NCBI GenBank assembly: GCA_018241425.1
Contig: JAFEDU010000001.1
Location: forward strand, 992,001 to 1,056,000
From: Pseudomonadota bacterium
GTDB taxonomy: Bacteria; Pseudomonadota; Gammaproteobacteria; Steroidobacterales; Steroidobacteraceae
Direction of reading: 5' to 3'
DNA length: 64,000 nucleotides
The notes under the pieces are model-generated. The model saw only the letters and a program-made list of their open reading frames with translations, had not been told where the DNA came from and did no database searches. This document shows positions 10,960 to 20,806 of this stretch, piece after piece. The position numbers and the translations under genes are program-made. Position 1 is the first letter of the stretch. Each line of letters begins with the position of its first letter.

Positions 10960-11690
10960 GAGGCGCGCTGCGCCTGCGTCTGTCCGAAGCGCCGCTCGCG
11001 CCCGGCGAAGTACTCCAGGGCGCGCTCGAACTCCTGGGCGGTGAAGTCCGGCCACAGCGTCGGGGTGAAATAGAGTTCGGCGTAGGCGAGGTCCCAGAGC
11101 AGGAAGTTGCTGATGCGCTGCTCGCCGCCGGTGCGGATCAGGAGGTCCACCTCCGGCAGCCCCGCGAGCTCCAAGCCCGAGCCGAGCCGCGCCTCGGTGA
11201 TGTCCTCAGGCCGCAGCGCGCCGCTGGCGCACTCGCGGGCGAGCTTGCGGGCGGCCTGCGTCAGGTCCCAGCGGCCGCCATAGCTCAGCGCGATCTGCAG
11301 GTGCAGGGCACGGTTGGCGGCGGTGCGCTGCTCGGCCGCCGCGATGCGCCCCTGCAGGCGCATGGCGAGGCTCTGGCGCGCGCCGATGAAGCGCACGCGC
11401 ACGCCCTTGGCGCCGAGCTCGGCGATCTCGCGGTCCAGGGCCTCGACGAACAGGCTCATGAGGCTTGCCACCTCGGCCGCAGGCCGTGACCAGTTCTCGC
11501 TGGAAAAGGCGAACAGGGTCAGCGCCTCGATGCCGCTGCGCGTGCATTCCTCGACGCAGATGCGCACCGGGACCAGGCCCGCGCGGTGCCCCGCGGCGCG
11601 CGTCTCGCCGCGGGCCGCGGCCCAGCGGCCGTTGCCGTCCATGGTGACCGCCACGTGACGGGGCAGGTTTTTGCGCGCGCTCGCGACCAT
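10956..11690 (-). CDS. uppS: Undecaprenyl diphosphate synthase
   Basis: UppS is the cis-prenyltransferase that builds the C55 carrier lipid for peptidoglycan and O-antigen. The translation shows HVAVTMDGNGRWA with the catalytic Asp (D18), the FSSENWSRP loop, and the C-terminal signature LLIRTGGEQRISNFLLWDLA. Length 244 matches the family. The start abuts the frr stop with no gap, and the stop overlaps cdsA. The product feeds on isoprenoid precursors whose synthesis depends on dxr two genes downstream. Confidence 0.95.
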   Translation of the reverse strand: MVASARKNLPRHVAVTMDGNGRWAAARGETRAAGHRAGLVPVRICVEECTRSGIEALTLFAFSSENWSRPAAEVASLMSLFVEALDREIAELGAKGVRVRFIGARQSLAMRLQGRIAAAEQRTAANRALHLQIALSYGGRWDLTQAARKLARECASGALRPEDITEARLGSGLELAGLPEVDLLIRTGGEQRISNFLLWDLAYAELYFTPTLWPDFTAQEFERALEYFAGRERRFGQTQAQRAS

Positions 11691-12248
11691 CTACACCTGC
11701 ATGACCTCTTTTTCTTTCGCCGCCAGCGCCGCATCGACCTCGGCGACGTACTTGTCGGTGAGCTTCTGCACGTCGACCTCGGCGCGCCGCTCCTCGTCCT
11801 GGGAGATCTCCTTCTCCTTCAGGAGCTCCTTGATGTCGCTCATGACGTCGCGGCGCACGTTGCGCACCGCCACGCGGGCGTTCTCGGCGTCGTGGCGCAG
11901 CACCTTGGTGAGGTCGCGGCGGCGCTCCTCGGTGAGCGCGGGCATGGGGATGCGGATCACGGTGCCGGCGGTCATGGGGGTGAGCCCGAGGTCCGACTTG
12001 AAGATCGCCTTCTCGATCGCCTGCACCACCGTCTTCTCCCAGGGGGAGATCACGAGCGTGCGCCCGTCCTCGACGGCGATGTTGGCCACCTGCTGGAGTG
12101 GCACGTCCGAGCCGTAGTAGTCGACCTTGAGGTGTTCCACCAGGCTCGGGTGGGCGCGCCCGGTGCGCAGCTTGCGCAGGTCGGCCTGAAAATTGGCGAC
12201 GCACTTGCTCATGCGCTGCGCCGCGTCCTTCTTGAGATCTTCGAGCAT
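11691..12248 (-). CDS. frr: Ribosome recycling factor
   Basis: Frr splits the post-termination ribosome together with EF-G. The 185-residue length is exactly that of the family. Recognisable parts are the N-terminal helix MLEDLKKDAAQRMSKCVA, LRTGRAHPSLVEHLKVDYYG, and the C-terminal helices with TKVLRHDAENARVAVRN. It follows pyrH by 24 bp on the same strand, the conserved gammaproteobacterial order. Confidence 0.95.
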   Translation of the reverse strand: MLEDLKKDAAQRMSKCVANFQADLRKLRTGRAHPSLVEHLKVDYYGSDVPLQQVANIAVEDGRTLVISPWEKTVVQAIEKAIFKSDLGLTPMTAGTVIRIPMPALTEERRRDLTKVLRHDAENARVAVRNVRRDVMSDIKELLKEKEISQDEERRAEVDVQKLTDKYVAEVDAALAAKEKEVMQV

Positions 12249-12272
12249 GGTGCCTCTCCCGTGCAGGGACTC

Positions 12273-12998
12273 TTAATCGAGCGTGACCAGCGTGCCGACG
12301 TCCTCGCCGCGCACTACGCGCGTCAGGTCCCCGGAATTATTGAGGTTGAACACCCGCAGTGGCAGGTGGTTGTCGCGGCACATGACGATGGCGGTGGCGT
12401 CCATCACGTTGAGCTTCTCGTTCAGCACCTTATCAAACGTGAGCCGCGCGTAGCGGGTCGCGCTGGGATTGCGGGCCGGGTCCTCCGAGTAGACCCCGTT
12501 GACCTTGGTGGCCTTGATCAGGATGTCGGCGTTGATCTCGATGGCCCGCAGGGCCGCGGCGGTATCGGTGGTGAAGAAGGGGTTGCCGGTGCCCGCAGCG
12601 AAGATCGCCACCCGCCCCTTCTCCAGGTGCCGCACGGCGCGGCGGCGGATGTAGTCCTCGCACACCTCGTTGATGCGGATGGCGGACATCACCCGGGCGT
12701 GGAGCCCCAGACTCTCCAGCGCATCCTGCATCGCGAGCGCGTTCATCACGGTGGCCAGCATCCCCATGTGGTCAGCGGCCACGCGGTCCATGCCGGCACG
12801 CGCCAGGCCCGCGCCGCGGAAGATGTTGCCGCCGCCGATCACGACCGCGACCTCGACCTCCATGTCGCGGATCTCCTGCAGCTCGCCGGCGATGCGCTTG
12901 ATGATCGCCGGGTCGATGCCGTAGTCACCGGTGCCCATCAGGGCCTCGCCCGAGAGCTTCACCAGAATCCGCGAAAACGGGGCCTTTGCTGGGCTCAT
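12273..12998 (-). CDS. pyrH: Uridylate kinase
   Basis: PyrH phosphorylates UMP to UDP, the entry to UTP and CTP pools. It belongs to the amino-acid-kinase fold, with [12 protein letters not shown] at the N-terminus, [32 protein letters not shown], and [15 protein letters not shown]. The upstream part of the open frame is out-of-frame tsf. Two adjacent ATGs occur (12996-12998 and 12999-13001) after a GGAG about 5-8 bp upstream; the downstream one gives 241 residues, the E. coli length. An intrinsic terminator just upstream isolates it from tsf. Confidence 0.95.
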   Translation of the reverse strand: MSPAKAPFSRILVKLSGEALMGTGDYGIDPAIIKRIAGELQEIRDMEVEVAVVIGGGNIFRGAGLARAGMDRVAADHMGMLATVMNALAMQDALESLGLHARVMSAIRINEVCEDYIRRRAVRHLEKGRVAIFAAGTGNPFFTTDTAAALRAIEINADILIKATKVNGVYSEDPARNPSATRYARLTFDKVLNEKLNVMDATAIVMCRDNHLPLRVFNLNNSGDLTRVVRGEDVGTLVTLD

Positions 12999-13021
12999 CA
13001 TTCCTTCTCCGTCGCCTATGG

Positions 13022-13046
13022 AAAAAACCCCGCGCGCGGCGGGGTT
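13022..13046 (-). terminator. Rho-independent terminator after rpsB-tsf
   Basis: Read on the minus strand, a perfect 6-bp GC stem (CCCCGC / GCGGGG, 13028-13044), extended by two A-T pairs and with a 5-nt loop, is followed at once by a run of six T (13022-13027). This is a textbook intrinsic terminator. It lies 35 bp past the tsf stop and about 20 bp before pyrH. The rpsB-tsf transcript should therefore end or be attenuated here, before the pyrH-frr-uppS genes. Confidence 0.9.
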
Positions 13047-13081
13047 CTCTCCGTGAGGATCGCTCGTGCGCCCCCGCGCGT

Positions 13082-13978
13082 TCAGTGCTTGACCGGCGGG
13101 GTGGCGCCCTTGACCTGCGCCATCACCTCGGCCACGAAGTCGTCCTGCTTCTTCTCGATACCGGCACCGACCTCGAAGCGCTCGAAGGAGAGGACCTCGG
13201 CCTTGGCTCCCTTCAGGAGCTTCTCGACGGTCAGGTCCGGGTCCTTCACGAACGCCTGGCCGGCGAGGGTGATCTCGCCCAGGGACTTGCGCAGCCGTCC
13301 CTCCACCATCTTGGCGACGATCTCCGGCGGCTTGCCCTCGTTGGCGGCCTGCTCGGCGAGGATCTCGCGCTCCTTGGCGACCACGTCGGCCGGCACCTGC
13401 GCGGCGGACAGGTAGCGCGGGTTGCTGGCCGCGATGTGCATGGCGAGGTCGTGCGCGAGCTGCTGTTCGCCGCCCTTGACCGCGACCAGCACCCCGATGC
13501 GGGTGCCGTGGAGGTAGGCCCCCAGGTGGTCCGGTGCCGCGAGCAGCGCCACGCGGCGCACGCTGATGTTCTCGCCGATCTTGGCCACCAGCGCACGGCG
13601 CCGCTCCTCGACGCTCTCGCCGCTGGCGAGCTTGGCCGCCCCGAGGGCCACCAGGTCGGCCGGTTGCGTGGCAAGCGCCGCCTCGGCCACCGACTGCGCG
13701 AAGCCACGGAAGTCGTGCTCGCGGGCCACGAAGTCGGTCTCGCAGTTGATCTCCACCATCGCGGCGCTCTTGTGGTCCTTGGAGCGGGCCACGACGACCA
13801 CGCCCTCGGCAGCCACGCGGGCGGCCTTCTTGTCGGCCTTGGCGAGCCCCTGCTTGCGCATGAGCTCGGCGGCCGCGTCCAGGTCGCCCTTGGTCTCGAC
13901 CAGGGCCTTCTTGCACTCCATCATGCCGGCGCCGGTGCGCTCGCGGAGCTGCTTGACTGCATCTGCTGTGATGTTCAT
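13082..13978 (-). CDS. tsf: Elongation factor Ts
   Basis: EF-Ts is the nucleotide exchange factor for EF-Tu. The N-terminal UBA-like domain reads [19 protein letters not shown]. The core contains CETDFVAR (the TDFV motif that contacts EF-Tu). The C-terminal part retains [17 protein letters not shown]. The ATG at 13976-13978 gives 298 residues, close to E. coli (283), with AAGGG placed upstream as ribosome-binding site. It follows rpsB by 19 bp and is terminated by the hairpin at 13022-13046. Confidence 0.96.
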   Translation of the reverse strand: MNITADAVKQLRERTGAGMMECKKALVETKGDLDAAAELMRKQGLAKADKKAARVAAEGVVVVARSKDHKSAAMVEINCETDFVAREHDFRGFAQSVAEAALATQPADLVALGAAKLASGESVEERRRALVAKIGENISVRRVALLAAPDHLGAYLHGTRIGVLVAVKGGEQQLAHDLAMHIAASNPRYLSAAQVPADVVAKEREILAEQAANEGKPPEIVAKMVEGRLRKSLGEITLAGQAFVKDPDLTVEKLLKGAKAEVLSFERFEVGAGIEKKQDDFVAEVMAQVKGATPPVKH

Positions 13979-13997
13979 CGCGAACCCTTCAAGTCCC

Positions 13998-15014
13998 TTA
14001 TTCGGCCGACCCGCGCGCGCCGCCACGTCCCTTGCCGCGCCCGGCACCGCCGGCCGGACGGCGCACGACGGCGACCGGCGGCGGTACGCTGCCGGCGGCA
14101 ACCACGGCCTCGCCGTCCGCGTCGCCCTCGGTCTCGAGTTCATCGTCCGCAGCCGCGGGCTCGGCTCCGGCCACGGCCGGCACCTGGGCCGACGGCGGGC
14201 GGCGCCGCGCCGGCGCCTTCTTGCGCACGGCGGCCTGCGGCCGGGCCCTGCCCCCGCGCGGGCTCTTCCGGCGCGGATTGCCGGCCTCGTCGAGCTCGAC
14301 GAACTCGTCCTCGCCCACCGCCACCTGCGGCCCGGACTCCTTGCCCTCGAGCACCGCATCGGCGATGCCGGTCGCGTACAGCTGGATGGCGCGCATGGCG
14401 TCATCGTTGCCGGGGATCACGTAGTCGATGCCGTCGGGGGAGCAGTTGGTGTCGACGATGGCCACCACCGGGATGCCGAGCTTCTTCGCCTCGTGGATGG
14501 CGATGTTCTCGTGGCCGACGTCGACCACGAACAGCGCGTCCGGGAGCGATTCCATGTTCTTGATTCCGCCAAGGCTGCGCTCGAGCTTGTCCATCTCGCG
14601 CCGCAGCTGCGTGGCTTCCTTCTTGCCGCGCTTGTCCAGCGCGCCGGAGGCGGCGAGCTCGGTGATCTCGCCCAGGCGCTTGATCGACTGGCGGATGGTC
14701 TTGAAGTTCGTGAGCATGCCGCCCAGCCAGCGCTGGTTCACGAACGGCTGCCCGGAGCGCTCCGCTTCCTTCTGGATGGACTCGCGCGCGGAGCGCTTGG
14801 TGCCGACGAACAGCACCGTGCCGCCGTCGGCGATCATGCCCTTGATGAAGTTCGCCGCCTCGGTATAGAGGGGCTGGGTCTTCTCGAGGTTGATGATGTG
14901 GATCTTGTTCCGCTCACCGAAGATGAAAGGGGCCATCTTCGGGTTCCAGAAGCGGGTCTGATGTCCGAAATGGACTCCCGCTTCCAGCATCTGTCGCATG
15001 GACACGCCGGCCAT
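13998..15014 (-). CDS. rpsB: 30S ribosomal protein S2 with extended C-terminal tail
   Basis: S2 is an essential small-subunit protein. Residues 1 to about 245 are a normal S2 ([62 protein letters not shown]). After the core, about 90 extra residues follow: a basic, Pro/Arg/Ala-rich stretch, then an acidic patch ([14 protein letters not shown]), then a final Gly/Arg-rich segment ([11 protein letters not shown]). E. coli S2 is 241 residues, so the 338-residue protein carries a disordered tail. The ribosome-binding site AGGAG is 6 bp before the ATG. Confidence 0.95.
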   Translation of the reverse strand: MAGVSMRQMLEAGVHFGHQTRFWNPKMAPFIFGERNKIHIINLEKTQPLYTEAANFIKGMIADGGTVLFVGTKRSARESIQKEAERSGQPFVNQRWLGGMLTNFKTIRQSIKRLGEITELAASGALDKRGKKEATQLRREMDKLERSLGGIKNMESLPDALFVVDVGHENIAIHEAKKLGIPVVAIVDTNCSPDGIDYVIPGNDDAMRAIQLYATGIADAVLEGKESGPQVAVGEDEFVELDEAGNPRRKSPRGGRARPQAAVRKKAPARRRPPSAQVPAVAGAEPAAADDELETEGDADGEAVVAAGSVPPPVAVVRRPAGGAGRGKGRGGARGSAE

Positions 15015-15157
15015 GAAAATCTCCTGTGTGGGTTAGGCCTCCGCACATCCCCGTGGCCATCCCCTTCTTATTAAGAGCCGTAAACGGCGCTTGAGGCGGA
15101 AAAGGACACCCAGCCAGCGGGATCGTGATGTGCGTGTGGGTTCGTTGCCAAAAAAGG
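15015..15157 (-). promoter_or_regulatory. Long rpsB 5' leader
   Basis: The promoter at 15164-15192 predicts a transcript start near 15157, leaving about 143 nt of untranslated leader before rpsB. It ends with the AGGAG ribosome-binding site. In several gammaproteobacteria the rpsB-tsf operon is autoregulated by S2 through its leader; that mechanism is only inferred here, since I have not matched a consensus structure. Confidence 0.45.
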
Positions 15158-15163
15158 CCGCGC

Positions 15164-15192
15164 TTTATACCATGAAGACCCCATCGGAACAA
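15164..15192 (-). promoter_or_regulatory. Sigma70-type promoter of rpsB-tsf
   Basis: On the minus strand a -35 TTGTTC (15187-15192) is followed by exactly 17 bp and a -10 TATAAA (15164-15169). Each hexamer matches the sigma70 consensus at 4 to 5 of 6 positions with ideal spacing. It is correctly placed upstream of the highly expressed rpsB. Confidence 0.7.
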
Positions 15193-15256
15193 TGCCTTAC
15201 GGCGGGCGGCGGCGGGCCTTGCCCGGGAGCCCTCCCGGCCCCACTTTGACACCCCT

Positions 15257-16027
15257 ATGCACGTGACGATCAAGACCCCGGAAGAGCAGGAAAAGATGCG
15301 CATCGCCGGCCGCCTGGCGGCCGAGGTGCTGGACATGATCGGCGCGCACGTGGTTCCCGGGATCACCACCGAGGAGCTGGACCGGATCTGCCACGACTAC
15401 ATCGTCAACGTGCAGCGCTCGGTGCCCGCAAACCTCAACTACCGGGGGTTCCCGAAGACCATCTGCACGTCCGTGAACCACGTGGTCTGCCACGGCATCC
15501 CGAACGACAAGCGCCTCAAGGCCGGCGACATCGTGAACATCGACGTCACCGTCATCAGGGACGGCTTCCACGGCGACACGAGCCGCATGTACTTCGTCGG
15601 CAAGCCCGCCCCGCACGCGCAGCGCCTCGCCGACACCTGCTTCGATGCCATGTGGCGCGGCATCGAGGTGGTGCGCCCGGGCGCGCGCCTCGGGGACATC
15701 GGGCACGCCATCCAGGCCTTCGTCGAGGGGCAGGAATACTCGGTGGTGCGCGAGTACTGCGGCCACGGCATCGGGCGGATCTACCACGAGGACCCGCAGG
15801 TCCTGCACTACGGCGAGGCCGGCACGGGACTGGAGCTGAAGACCGGGATGACCTTCACCATCGAGCCGATGGTCAACGCCGGCAAGCGCCACGTGCGCCT
15901 GCTGCCCGACGGCTGGACGGTGGTCACCAAGGACCACTCGCTCTCGGCGCAGTGGGAGCACACCGTGCTCGTCACCGACAGCGGGTTCGACGTGCTCACG
16001 CTTGGCGCCGCGGGGCGCCCGCACTGA
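15257..16027 (+). CDS. map: Methionine aminopeptidase type I
   Basis: Map removes the initiator methionine from nascent proteins. The 256-residue protein has the pita-bread fold. Metal ligands sit in DIVNIDVTVIRDGFHGDTSR (two Asp), CGHGIGRIYHEDPQVLHYG (His), FTIEPMVNAG (Glu) and QWEHTVLVT (Glu). The substrate-side His is in NHVVCHGIP. It is divergent from rpsB, as in E. coli, and precedes glnD by 15 bp. Confidence 0.96.
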   Translation: MHVTIKTPEEQEKMRIAGRLAAEVLDMIGAHVVPGITTEELDRICHDYIVNVQRSVPANLNYRGFPKTICTSVNHVVCHGIPNDKRLKAGDIVNIDVTVIRDGFHGDTSRMYFVGKPAPHAQRLADTCFDAMWRGIEVVRPGARLGDIGHAIQAFVEGQEYSVVREYCGHGIGRIYHEDPQVLHYGEAGTGLELKTGMTFTIEPMVNAGKRHVRLLPDGWTVVTKDHSLSAQWEHTVLVTDSGFDVLTLGAAGRPH

Positions 16028-16042
16028 CGGCGCGGCCAGGGC

Positions 16043-18757
16043 ATGGCTGCCGATGAGGGCGAGCGCTCACCTACCCGGTCGCCGGCCGCACTGAACTGGC
16101 CCCTGTTGAGCCGGCTGCCGGCGCAGCTTGAGGGACTCACCGAGCCCTCGGGCTGGCGCGACCTGCTCAACCAGGCCCACGAAGAGCTGAAGGCGCGCTT
16201 CTTCGCCGAGGAGCCGGTCGAGGAGCTGGTGCACGCCCGTGCCGCGCTCATCGACGCGGTGCTGCGGGCAGCCTGGCAACGGCACTGCGCGAGCCACGCC
16301 GACTGGGCACTGGTAGCGGTCGGCGGCTATGGCCGCGGCGAGCTCCACCCCGCCTCCGACATCGACATCCTGCTGCTGGTGCCGCGCGCCCCGGACCTTG
16401 CGGGCTCCGCCGCGGTTGAGCGGCTGGTGACCTTCCTGTGGGACATCGGTCTGGAGGTCGGCCACAGCGTGCGCACCGTGGCGGAGTGTGCCGAGGAGTC
16501 GGTCGGCAACGTCAGCGTGATGACGACCCTCGTGGAGTCGCGCCTGCTCGCCGGGAGCGCCGCGCTCGTCGAGGCCATGCGCCAGGGGCTCGCGCCCGAG
16601 CGCATCTGGCCGGTCAAGCAGTTCTTCGAGGCCAAGGTCCACGAGCAGACCGAGCGCCACCTCAAGGCCAACGACACCGCCTACAACCTCGAGCCGAACG
16701 TGAAGACCGGCCCCGGCGGGCTGCGCGACATCCAGACCATCGCCTGGGTGGCCAAGCGCCACTTCGGCGCCGACACCCTGGACGGACTCGTCACGCACGG
16801 CTTCCTCACCGAGGCGGAACTGCGGCGACTCAAGCTCGCGCAGACCTTCCTGTGGCGGGTGCGCTTCGGCCTGCACACCCTGAACGGCCGGCGCGAGGAC
16901 CGGCTGCTGTTCGACCACCAGATGCGGCTGGCGAAGATGTTCGGCTACGAGGACGGCTCCTACACCCTCGCGGTCGAGCAGTTCATGCAGCGCTACTACC
17001 GCACGGTCATGGACGTGAGCCTGCTGAACGAGCTGCTGCTGGAGCTGTTTCGCGAGGCGATCCTGACCGAGAGCGAGCCGCCGCGCCCGCTCAACGCGCG
17101 CTTCCAGGTCCGCAACGGGTCCCTGGAGGCGGTCAGCGAGGAGGTGTTCGCGCGCAACCCCTCCGCGCTCCTGGAAATGTTCGTCATCCTGCAGCAGAAC
17201 CCCGACATCCACGGCGTGCGCGCCTCCACCATGCGGGCGGTCGCCAAGAACCTGTGGCTGATCGACGAGGAGTTCCGCCAGAACCCGCGCAACCACCGCC
17301 TGTTCATGGACATCCTGCGCGCGCCCGTCGGGGTCACGCACGAGCTGCGGCGCATGAACACCTACGGGGTGCTGGGGCGCTACATCCCCGCCTTCGGGCG
17401 CGTGGTCGGGCGCATGCAGTACGACCTGTTCCACGCCTACACCGTGGACGCGCACACGCTGTTCGTGGTGAGCAACCTGCGCCGCTTCATGATCCCGCGC
17501 TACGACCACGAGCTGCCCGACGCCTCGCGCGTGATGCAGCAGCTGCCCAAGAGCGAGATCGTCTACCTCGCCGCCCTCTTCCACGACATCGCCAAGGGGC
17601 GCGGCGGGGACCACTCGACGCTCGGCGCCGTCGATGCGGAATCCTTCTGCCTGGAGCAGGGCCTGTCGCCGTACGATGCGCGCCTGGTGGCATGGCTGGT
17701 GCGCAACCACCTCGAGCTCTCCATCACCTCGCAGAAGCAGGACATCGGCGACCCGCAGGTGATCAACGCCTTCGCGCGCAAGGTGGGCGACGAGACCCAC
17801 CTCGACTACCTCTACGTGCTCACCTGCGCGGACGTGCGCGGCACCAACCCCAAGCTGTGGAACTCCTGGAAGGCCTCGCTGTTCCGCGAGTTCTACGAGC
17901 GCGTGAAGCGTGCCCTGCGCCGCGGACTTGAGAGCCCGATCGATGCCGAGCACCTGGTGCGCGAGACCCAGGAGGCCGCGCGCCGCCTGCTCGCCGAGCA
18001 CGGGATCGGCGAGGAGGTGCTGGTGCGCTCCTGGTCGCGCTTCACGCAGGGCTACTTCCTGCAGCACTCGCCGGAGGAGATCGCCTGGCATACCCGCCTG
18101 CTCGCCGAGCGCGAGCCCGGGGCGGACGAGCCGCTGGTGGCCCTGGAGCCGCGCAGCGTGCGCGGCACCACCGCGGCCCTGATCTACGCGCCCCAGCGCC
18201 GCCAGGGCTTCGCGCGCACCACCGCGGCGCTCGACCAGCTCGGCCTCAACATCGTCGATGCGCGCATCACCCCCACCGGGGACGGCTTCACGCTCGACCT
18301 CTACCACGTGCTCGAGGACGACGGCGCGCCGATCACCGACCCGGATCGCCAGGAGGAGATCCAGCGCGCCCTGTGGCGCTCGCTGCAGGGCCCGGCCGAT
18401 GCGCCGTTCGCGGTCTCCCGTCGCGCCCCGCGCCAGGCGCGCATGTTCAACACCCCCACCCAGATCGCGCTCGCGGTCGATGAACGCAATCGCCGCTCGG
18501 TGCTCGAACTCACCGCCTCCGACCGCCCGGGCCTTCTGTGCGAGGTCGGCAAGGTGATGATGGCGGCGCGTGTCGAGCTGCACGCCGCCAAGATCATGAC
18601 CGTCGGCGAGCGCGCCGAGGACGTGTTCTACGTCACCGACTTCGACAACCGGCCGCTCGCCGCCGAGGCCGCCGATGCCCTCAAGGAGCAGCTGCTGCGG
18701 GCGCTCGACCAGGGGCCTCAGGCCCAGGGGCAGCCTTCCGGCCGCCGGCTCGCATGA
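16043..18757 (+). CDS. glnD: Bifunctional uridylyltransferase/uridylyl-removing enzyme GlnD
   Basis: GlnD senses glutamine and adds or removes UMP on the PII proteins, setting glutamine synthetase activity and the Ntr response. The 904 residues show all four parts: a nucleotidyltransferase domain with GGYGRGELHPASDIDILLL (from about 93), a GlnD linker, an HD domain with LAALFHDIAKGRGGDHS (about 507-523), and two C-terminal ACT domains (starting near 706 and 817). Length matches E. coli (890). The stop overlaps the dapC start as ATGA. Confidence 0.96.
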   Translation: MAADEGERSPTRSPAALNWPLLSRLPAQLEGLTEPSGWRDLLNQAHEELKARFFAEEPVEELVHARAALIDAVLRAAWQRHCASHADWALVAVGGYGRGELHPASDIDILLLVPRAPDLAGSAAVERLVTFLWDIGLEVGHSVRTVAECAEESVGNVSVMTTLVESRLLAGSAALVEAMRQGLAPERIWPVKQFFEAKVHEQTERHLKANDTAYNLEPNVKTGPGGLRDIQTIAWVAKRHFGADTLDGLVTHGFLTEAELRRLKLAQTFLWRVRFGLHTLNGRREDRLLFDHQMRLAKMFGYEDGSYTLAVEQFMQRYYRTVMDVSLLNELLLELFREAILTESEPPRPLNARFQVRNGSLEAVSEEVFARNPSALLEMFVILQQNPDIHGVRASTMRAVAKNLWLIDEEFRQNPRNHRLFMDILRAPVGVTHELRRMNTYGVLGRYIPAFGRVVGRMQYDLFHAYTVDAHTLFVVSNLRRFMIPRYDHELPDASRVMQQLPKSEIVYLAALFHDIAKGRGGDHSTLGAVDAESFCLEQGLSPYDARLVAWLVRNHLELSITSQKQDIGDPQVINAFARKVGDETHLDYLYVLTCADVRGTNPKLWNSWKASLFREFYERVKRALRRGLESPIDAEHLVRETQEAARRLLAEHGIGEEVLVRSWSRFTQGYFLQHSPEEIAWHTRLLAEREPGADEPLVALEPRSVRGTTAALIYAPQRRQGFARTTAALDQLGLNIVDARITPTGDGFTLDLYHVLEDDGAPITDPDRQEEIQRALWRSLQGPADAPFAVSRRAPRQARMFNTPTQIALAVDERNRRSVLELTASDRPGLLCEVGKVMMAARVELHAAKIMTVGERAEDVFYVTDFDNRPLAAEAADALKEQLLRALDQGPQAQGQPSGRRLA

Positions 18758-19965
18758 ACCCGCAGCTCGCGCAGCTGCACGCCTACCCGTTCGAGCGGCT
18801 GGCGCGCCTGAAGGCCGGCATTGTCCCGCCGCCGCAGCTCAGGCACATCGCCATGTCGATCGGCGAGCCGCAGCATGCGCCGCCGGAGTTCGTGCTCGAG
18901 GCGCTGCGGCGGGCGCTCGGCGAGCTCGGCAGCTACCCGGCGACCGTGGGCCTGGAGGAGCTGCGCGCGGCCTGCGCCGCGTGGCTGACCCGGCGCTACG
19001 GGCTGAAGGAGGGCGGCATCGACCCGCAGACCATGGTGCTGCCGGTCAATGGGACGCGCGAGGCGCTGTTCGCGTTCGTGCAGGCGGTGGTCGACCCGCA
19101 CCGCGAACCGCGGGTCGTCATGCCCAACCCGTTCTACCAGATCTACGAGGGTGCGGCGCTCCTCGCCCGGGCGCAGCCGCACTTCCTGGACACGCTTGCC
19201 GGGGATGCCTACCTGCCGGACCTGGCGCAGGTGCCCGAGTCGGTGTGGCGCGCCTGCCAGGTGCTGATCCTGTGCACCCCCGGCAACCCGACCGGCGCGG
19301 TGCTGCCGCTCAGCTACCTGCGCCGCGCACTGGACCTGGCGGAACGCTACGACTTCATAGTGGCGAGCGACGAGTGCTACTCGGACATCTATCTCGAGGA
19401 GGACGCGCCCCCGCCCGGCCTGCTCGAGGCGGCGGAGGCTTCCGGGCGGTCCCGCTTCGAGCGCTGCGTGGTCTTCCACAGCCTCTCCAAGCGCTCGAGC
19501 CTGCCCGGGCTGCGCTCGGGGTTCGTGGCGGGCGATCCGCAGGTCCTGAAGCGCTTCCTCCTCTATCGCACCTACCACGGCAGCGCCATGCCGCTGCCGA
19601 CCCAGCGCGCCAGCATCGCCGCCTGGAACGACGACGCGCACGCCCGCGACAACCGCAGGCTCTACCAGGAGAAGTTCGCGGCCGTGCTGCCGCTGCTCGC
19701 AGCGCAGCTCCCGGTGAGCCGGCCGGCCGGCGCCTTCTACCTGTGGCCCGAGGTCGGGGCGGACGACGAGCGCTTCGCCCGCGACCTGTTCGCACACGCG
19801 AACGTCACGGTGCTGCCGGGCCGCTACCTGTCACGGCCGGGCGCGGGCGGCGACCCGGGCGCCGGACGCGTGCGCGTCTCGCTGGTGCCGCCGCTGCCGG
19901 CCTGCATCGAGGCGGCGCGACGGATCGGTGATTTCCTCGCCCGCCGCCCCGTGCGAGACTCCTGA
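18754..19965 (+). CDS. dapC: N-succinyldiaminopimelate aminotransferase
   Basis: This fold-type I PLP aminotransferase makes N-succinyl-LL-diaminopimelate in the succinylase branch of lysine and peptidoglycan synthesis. The translation has CTPGNPTGAVLPL, ASDECYSDIYLE, and the PLP lysine in HSLSKRSSLPGLRSGF (K246). The C-terminal arginine that binds the substrate carboxylate is in GAGRVRVSLVPPL. The assignment as DapC, rather than a generic aspartate aminotransferase, rests on gene order: it sits between glnD and dapD, which make and consume related signals and substrates. The start overlaps glnD by 4 bp. Confidence 0.9.
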   Translation: MNPQLAQLHAYPFERLARLKAGIVPPPQLRHIAMSIGEPQHAPPEFVLEALRRALGELGSYPATVGLEELRAACAAWLTRRYGLKEGGIDPQTMVLPVNGTREALFAFVQAVVDPHREPRVVMPNPFYQIYEGAALLARAQPHFLDTLAGDAYLPDLAQVPESVWRACQVLILCTPGNPTGAVLPLSYLRRALDLAERYDFIVASDECYSDIYLEEDAPPPGLLEAAEASGRSRFERCVVFHSLSKRSSLPGLRSGFVAGDPQVLKRFLLYRTYHGSAMPLPTQRASIAAWNDDAHARDNRRLYQEKFAAVLPLLAAQLPVSRPAGAFYLWPEVGADDERFARDLFAHANVTVLPGRYLSRPGAGGDPGAGRVRVSLVPPLPACIEAARRIGDFLARRPVRDS

Positions 19966-19971
19966 CCCGCC

Positions 19972-20805
19972 ATGACCGACATCGCACGCCTCAGGGCCAC
20001 CATCGAATCCTCCTGGGAGGAGCGCGCGCGGCTCTCCCCGGGCAACATGTCCGACGAGCTCGACGAGGCGATCGCCGAGTCGCTCGCGCTCCTGGATGCC
20101 GGCGAGCTGCGCGTCGCCGAGCCGGGCCCCCAGGGCTGGCAGGTCCATGAGTGGCTGAAGAAGGCGGTGCTGCTGTCCTTCCGCACCCGCGACAACGAGC
20201 TCATCAAGGCCGGCTACACCAACTTCTACGACAAGGTGCCGCTCAAGTACGCGCACGCCACGGAAGCGCAGCTGCGCGCCGGAGGTGCACGCATCGTGCC
20301 GCACGCCATCGTGCGTCACGGCGCGTACGTGAGCCCCAACGTGGTGCTGATGCCCTCCTACGTGAACATCGGCGCCCACATCGGCCCGGGCACCATGGTG
20401 GACACCTGGGCGACGGTCGGCTCCTGCGCCCAGATCGGCAGGAACGTGCACTTGTCCGGCGGGGTGGGCATCGGCGGCGTGCTCGAGCCGCTCCAGGCGG
20501 CGCCGACGATCATTGAGGACGACTGCTTCATTGGCGCGCGCTCGGAGATCGTCGAGGGCGTGATCGTGGAAGCAGGCTCGGTGATCTCGATGGGGGTCTT
20601 CATCGGACAGAGCACCCGCATCTACGACCGCACCACGGGGGAAATCCTGCGCGGCCGCGTGCCGGCAGGCTCGGTCGTCGTGTCCGGGAATCTGCCGGCC
20701 GGGGACGGCAAGTACAGTCTCTACTGCGCCGTCATCGTCAAACGCGTGGATGCCCAGACGCGCGCCAAGACCTCCATCAACGAGCTGCTGCGCAGCGCCG
20801 ACTAG
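19972..20805 (+). CDS. dapD: Tetrahydrodipicolinate N-succinyltransferase
   Basis: DapD succinylates tetrahydrodipicolinate, the step before DapC. The 277 residues are an N-terminal helical domain followed by a left-handed beta-helix. Family motifs include [24 protein letters not shown] (quoted in part), [20 protein letters not shown] and [15 protein letters not shown]. Length agrees with E. coli DapD (274). The stop is 1 bp from the stop of the convergent ModE-like gene. DapC, DapD and the distant DapE together show a full succinylase pathway. Confidence 0.96.
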   Translation: MTDIARLRATIESSWEERARLSPGNMSDELDEAIAESLALLDAGELRVAEPGPQGWQVHEWLKKAVLLSFRTRDNELIKAGYTNFYDKVPLKYAHATEAQLRAGGARIVPHAIVRHGAYVSPNVVLMPSYVNIGAHIGPGTMVDTWATVGSCAQIGRNVHLSGGVGIGGVLEPLQAAPTIIEDDCFIGARSEIVEGVIVEAGSVISMGVFIGQSTRIYDRTTGEILRGRVPAGSVVVSGNLPAGDGKYSLYCAVIVKRVDAQTRAKTSINELLRSAD

Positions 20806-20806
20806 C

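Noticed and set aside
15149..15171. Plus-strand promoter for map with -35 TTGCCA
   Set aside because: The spacing to TATACC is only 15 bp; the minus-strand rpsB promoter explains the AT-rich patch better.
16067..18583. 838-codon minus-strand open frame opposite glnD
   Set aside because: Full antisense overlap with glnD and composition typical of third-position GC bias; no motif.
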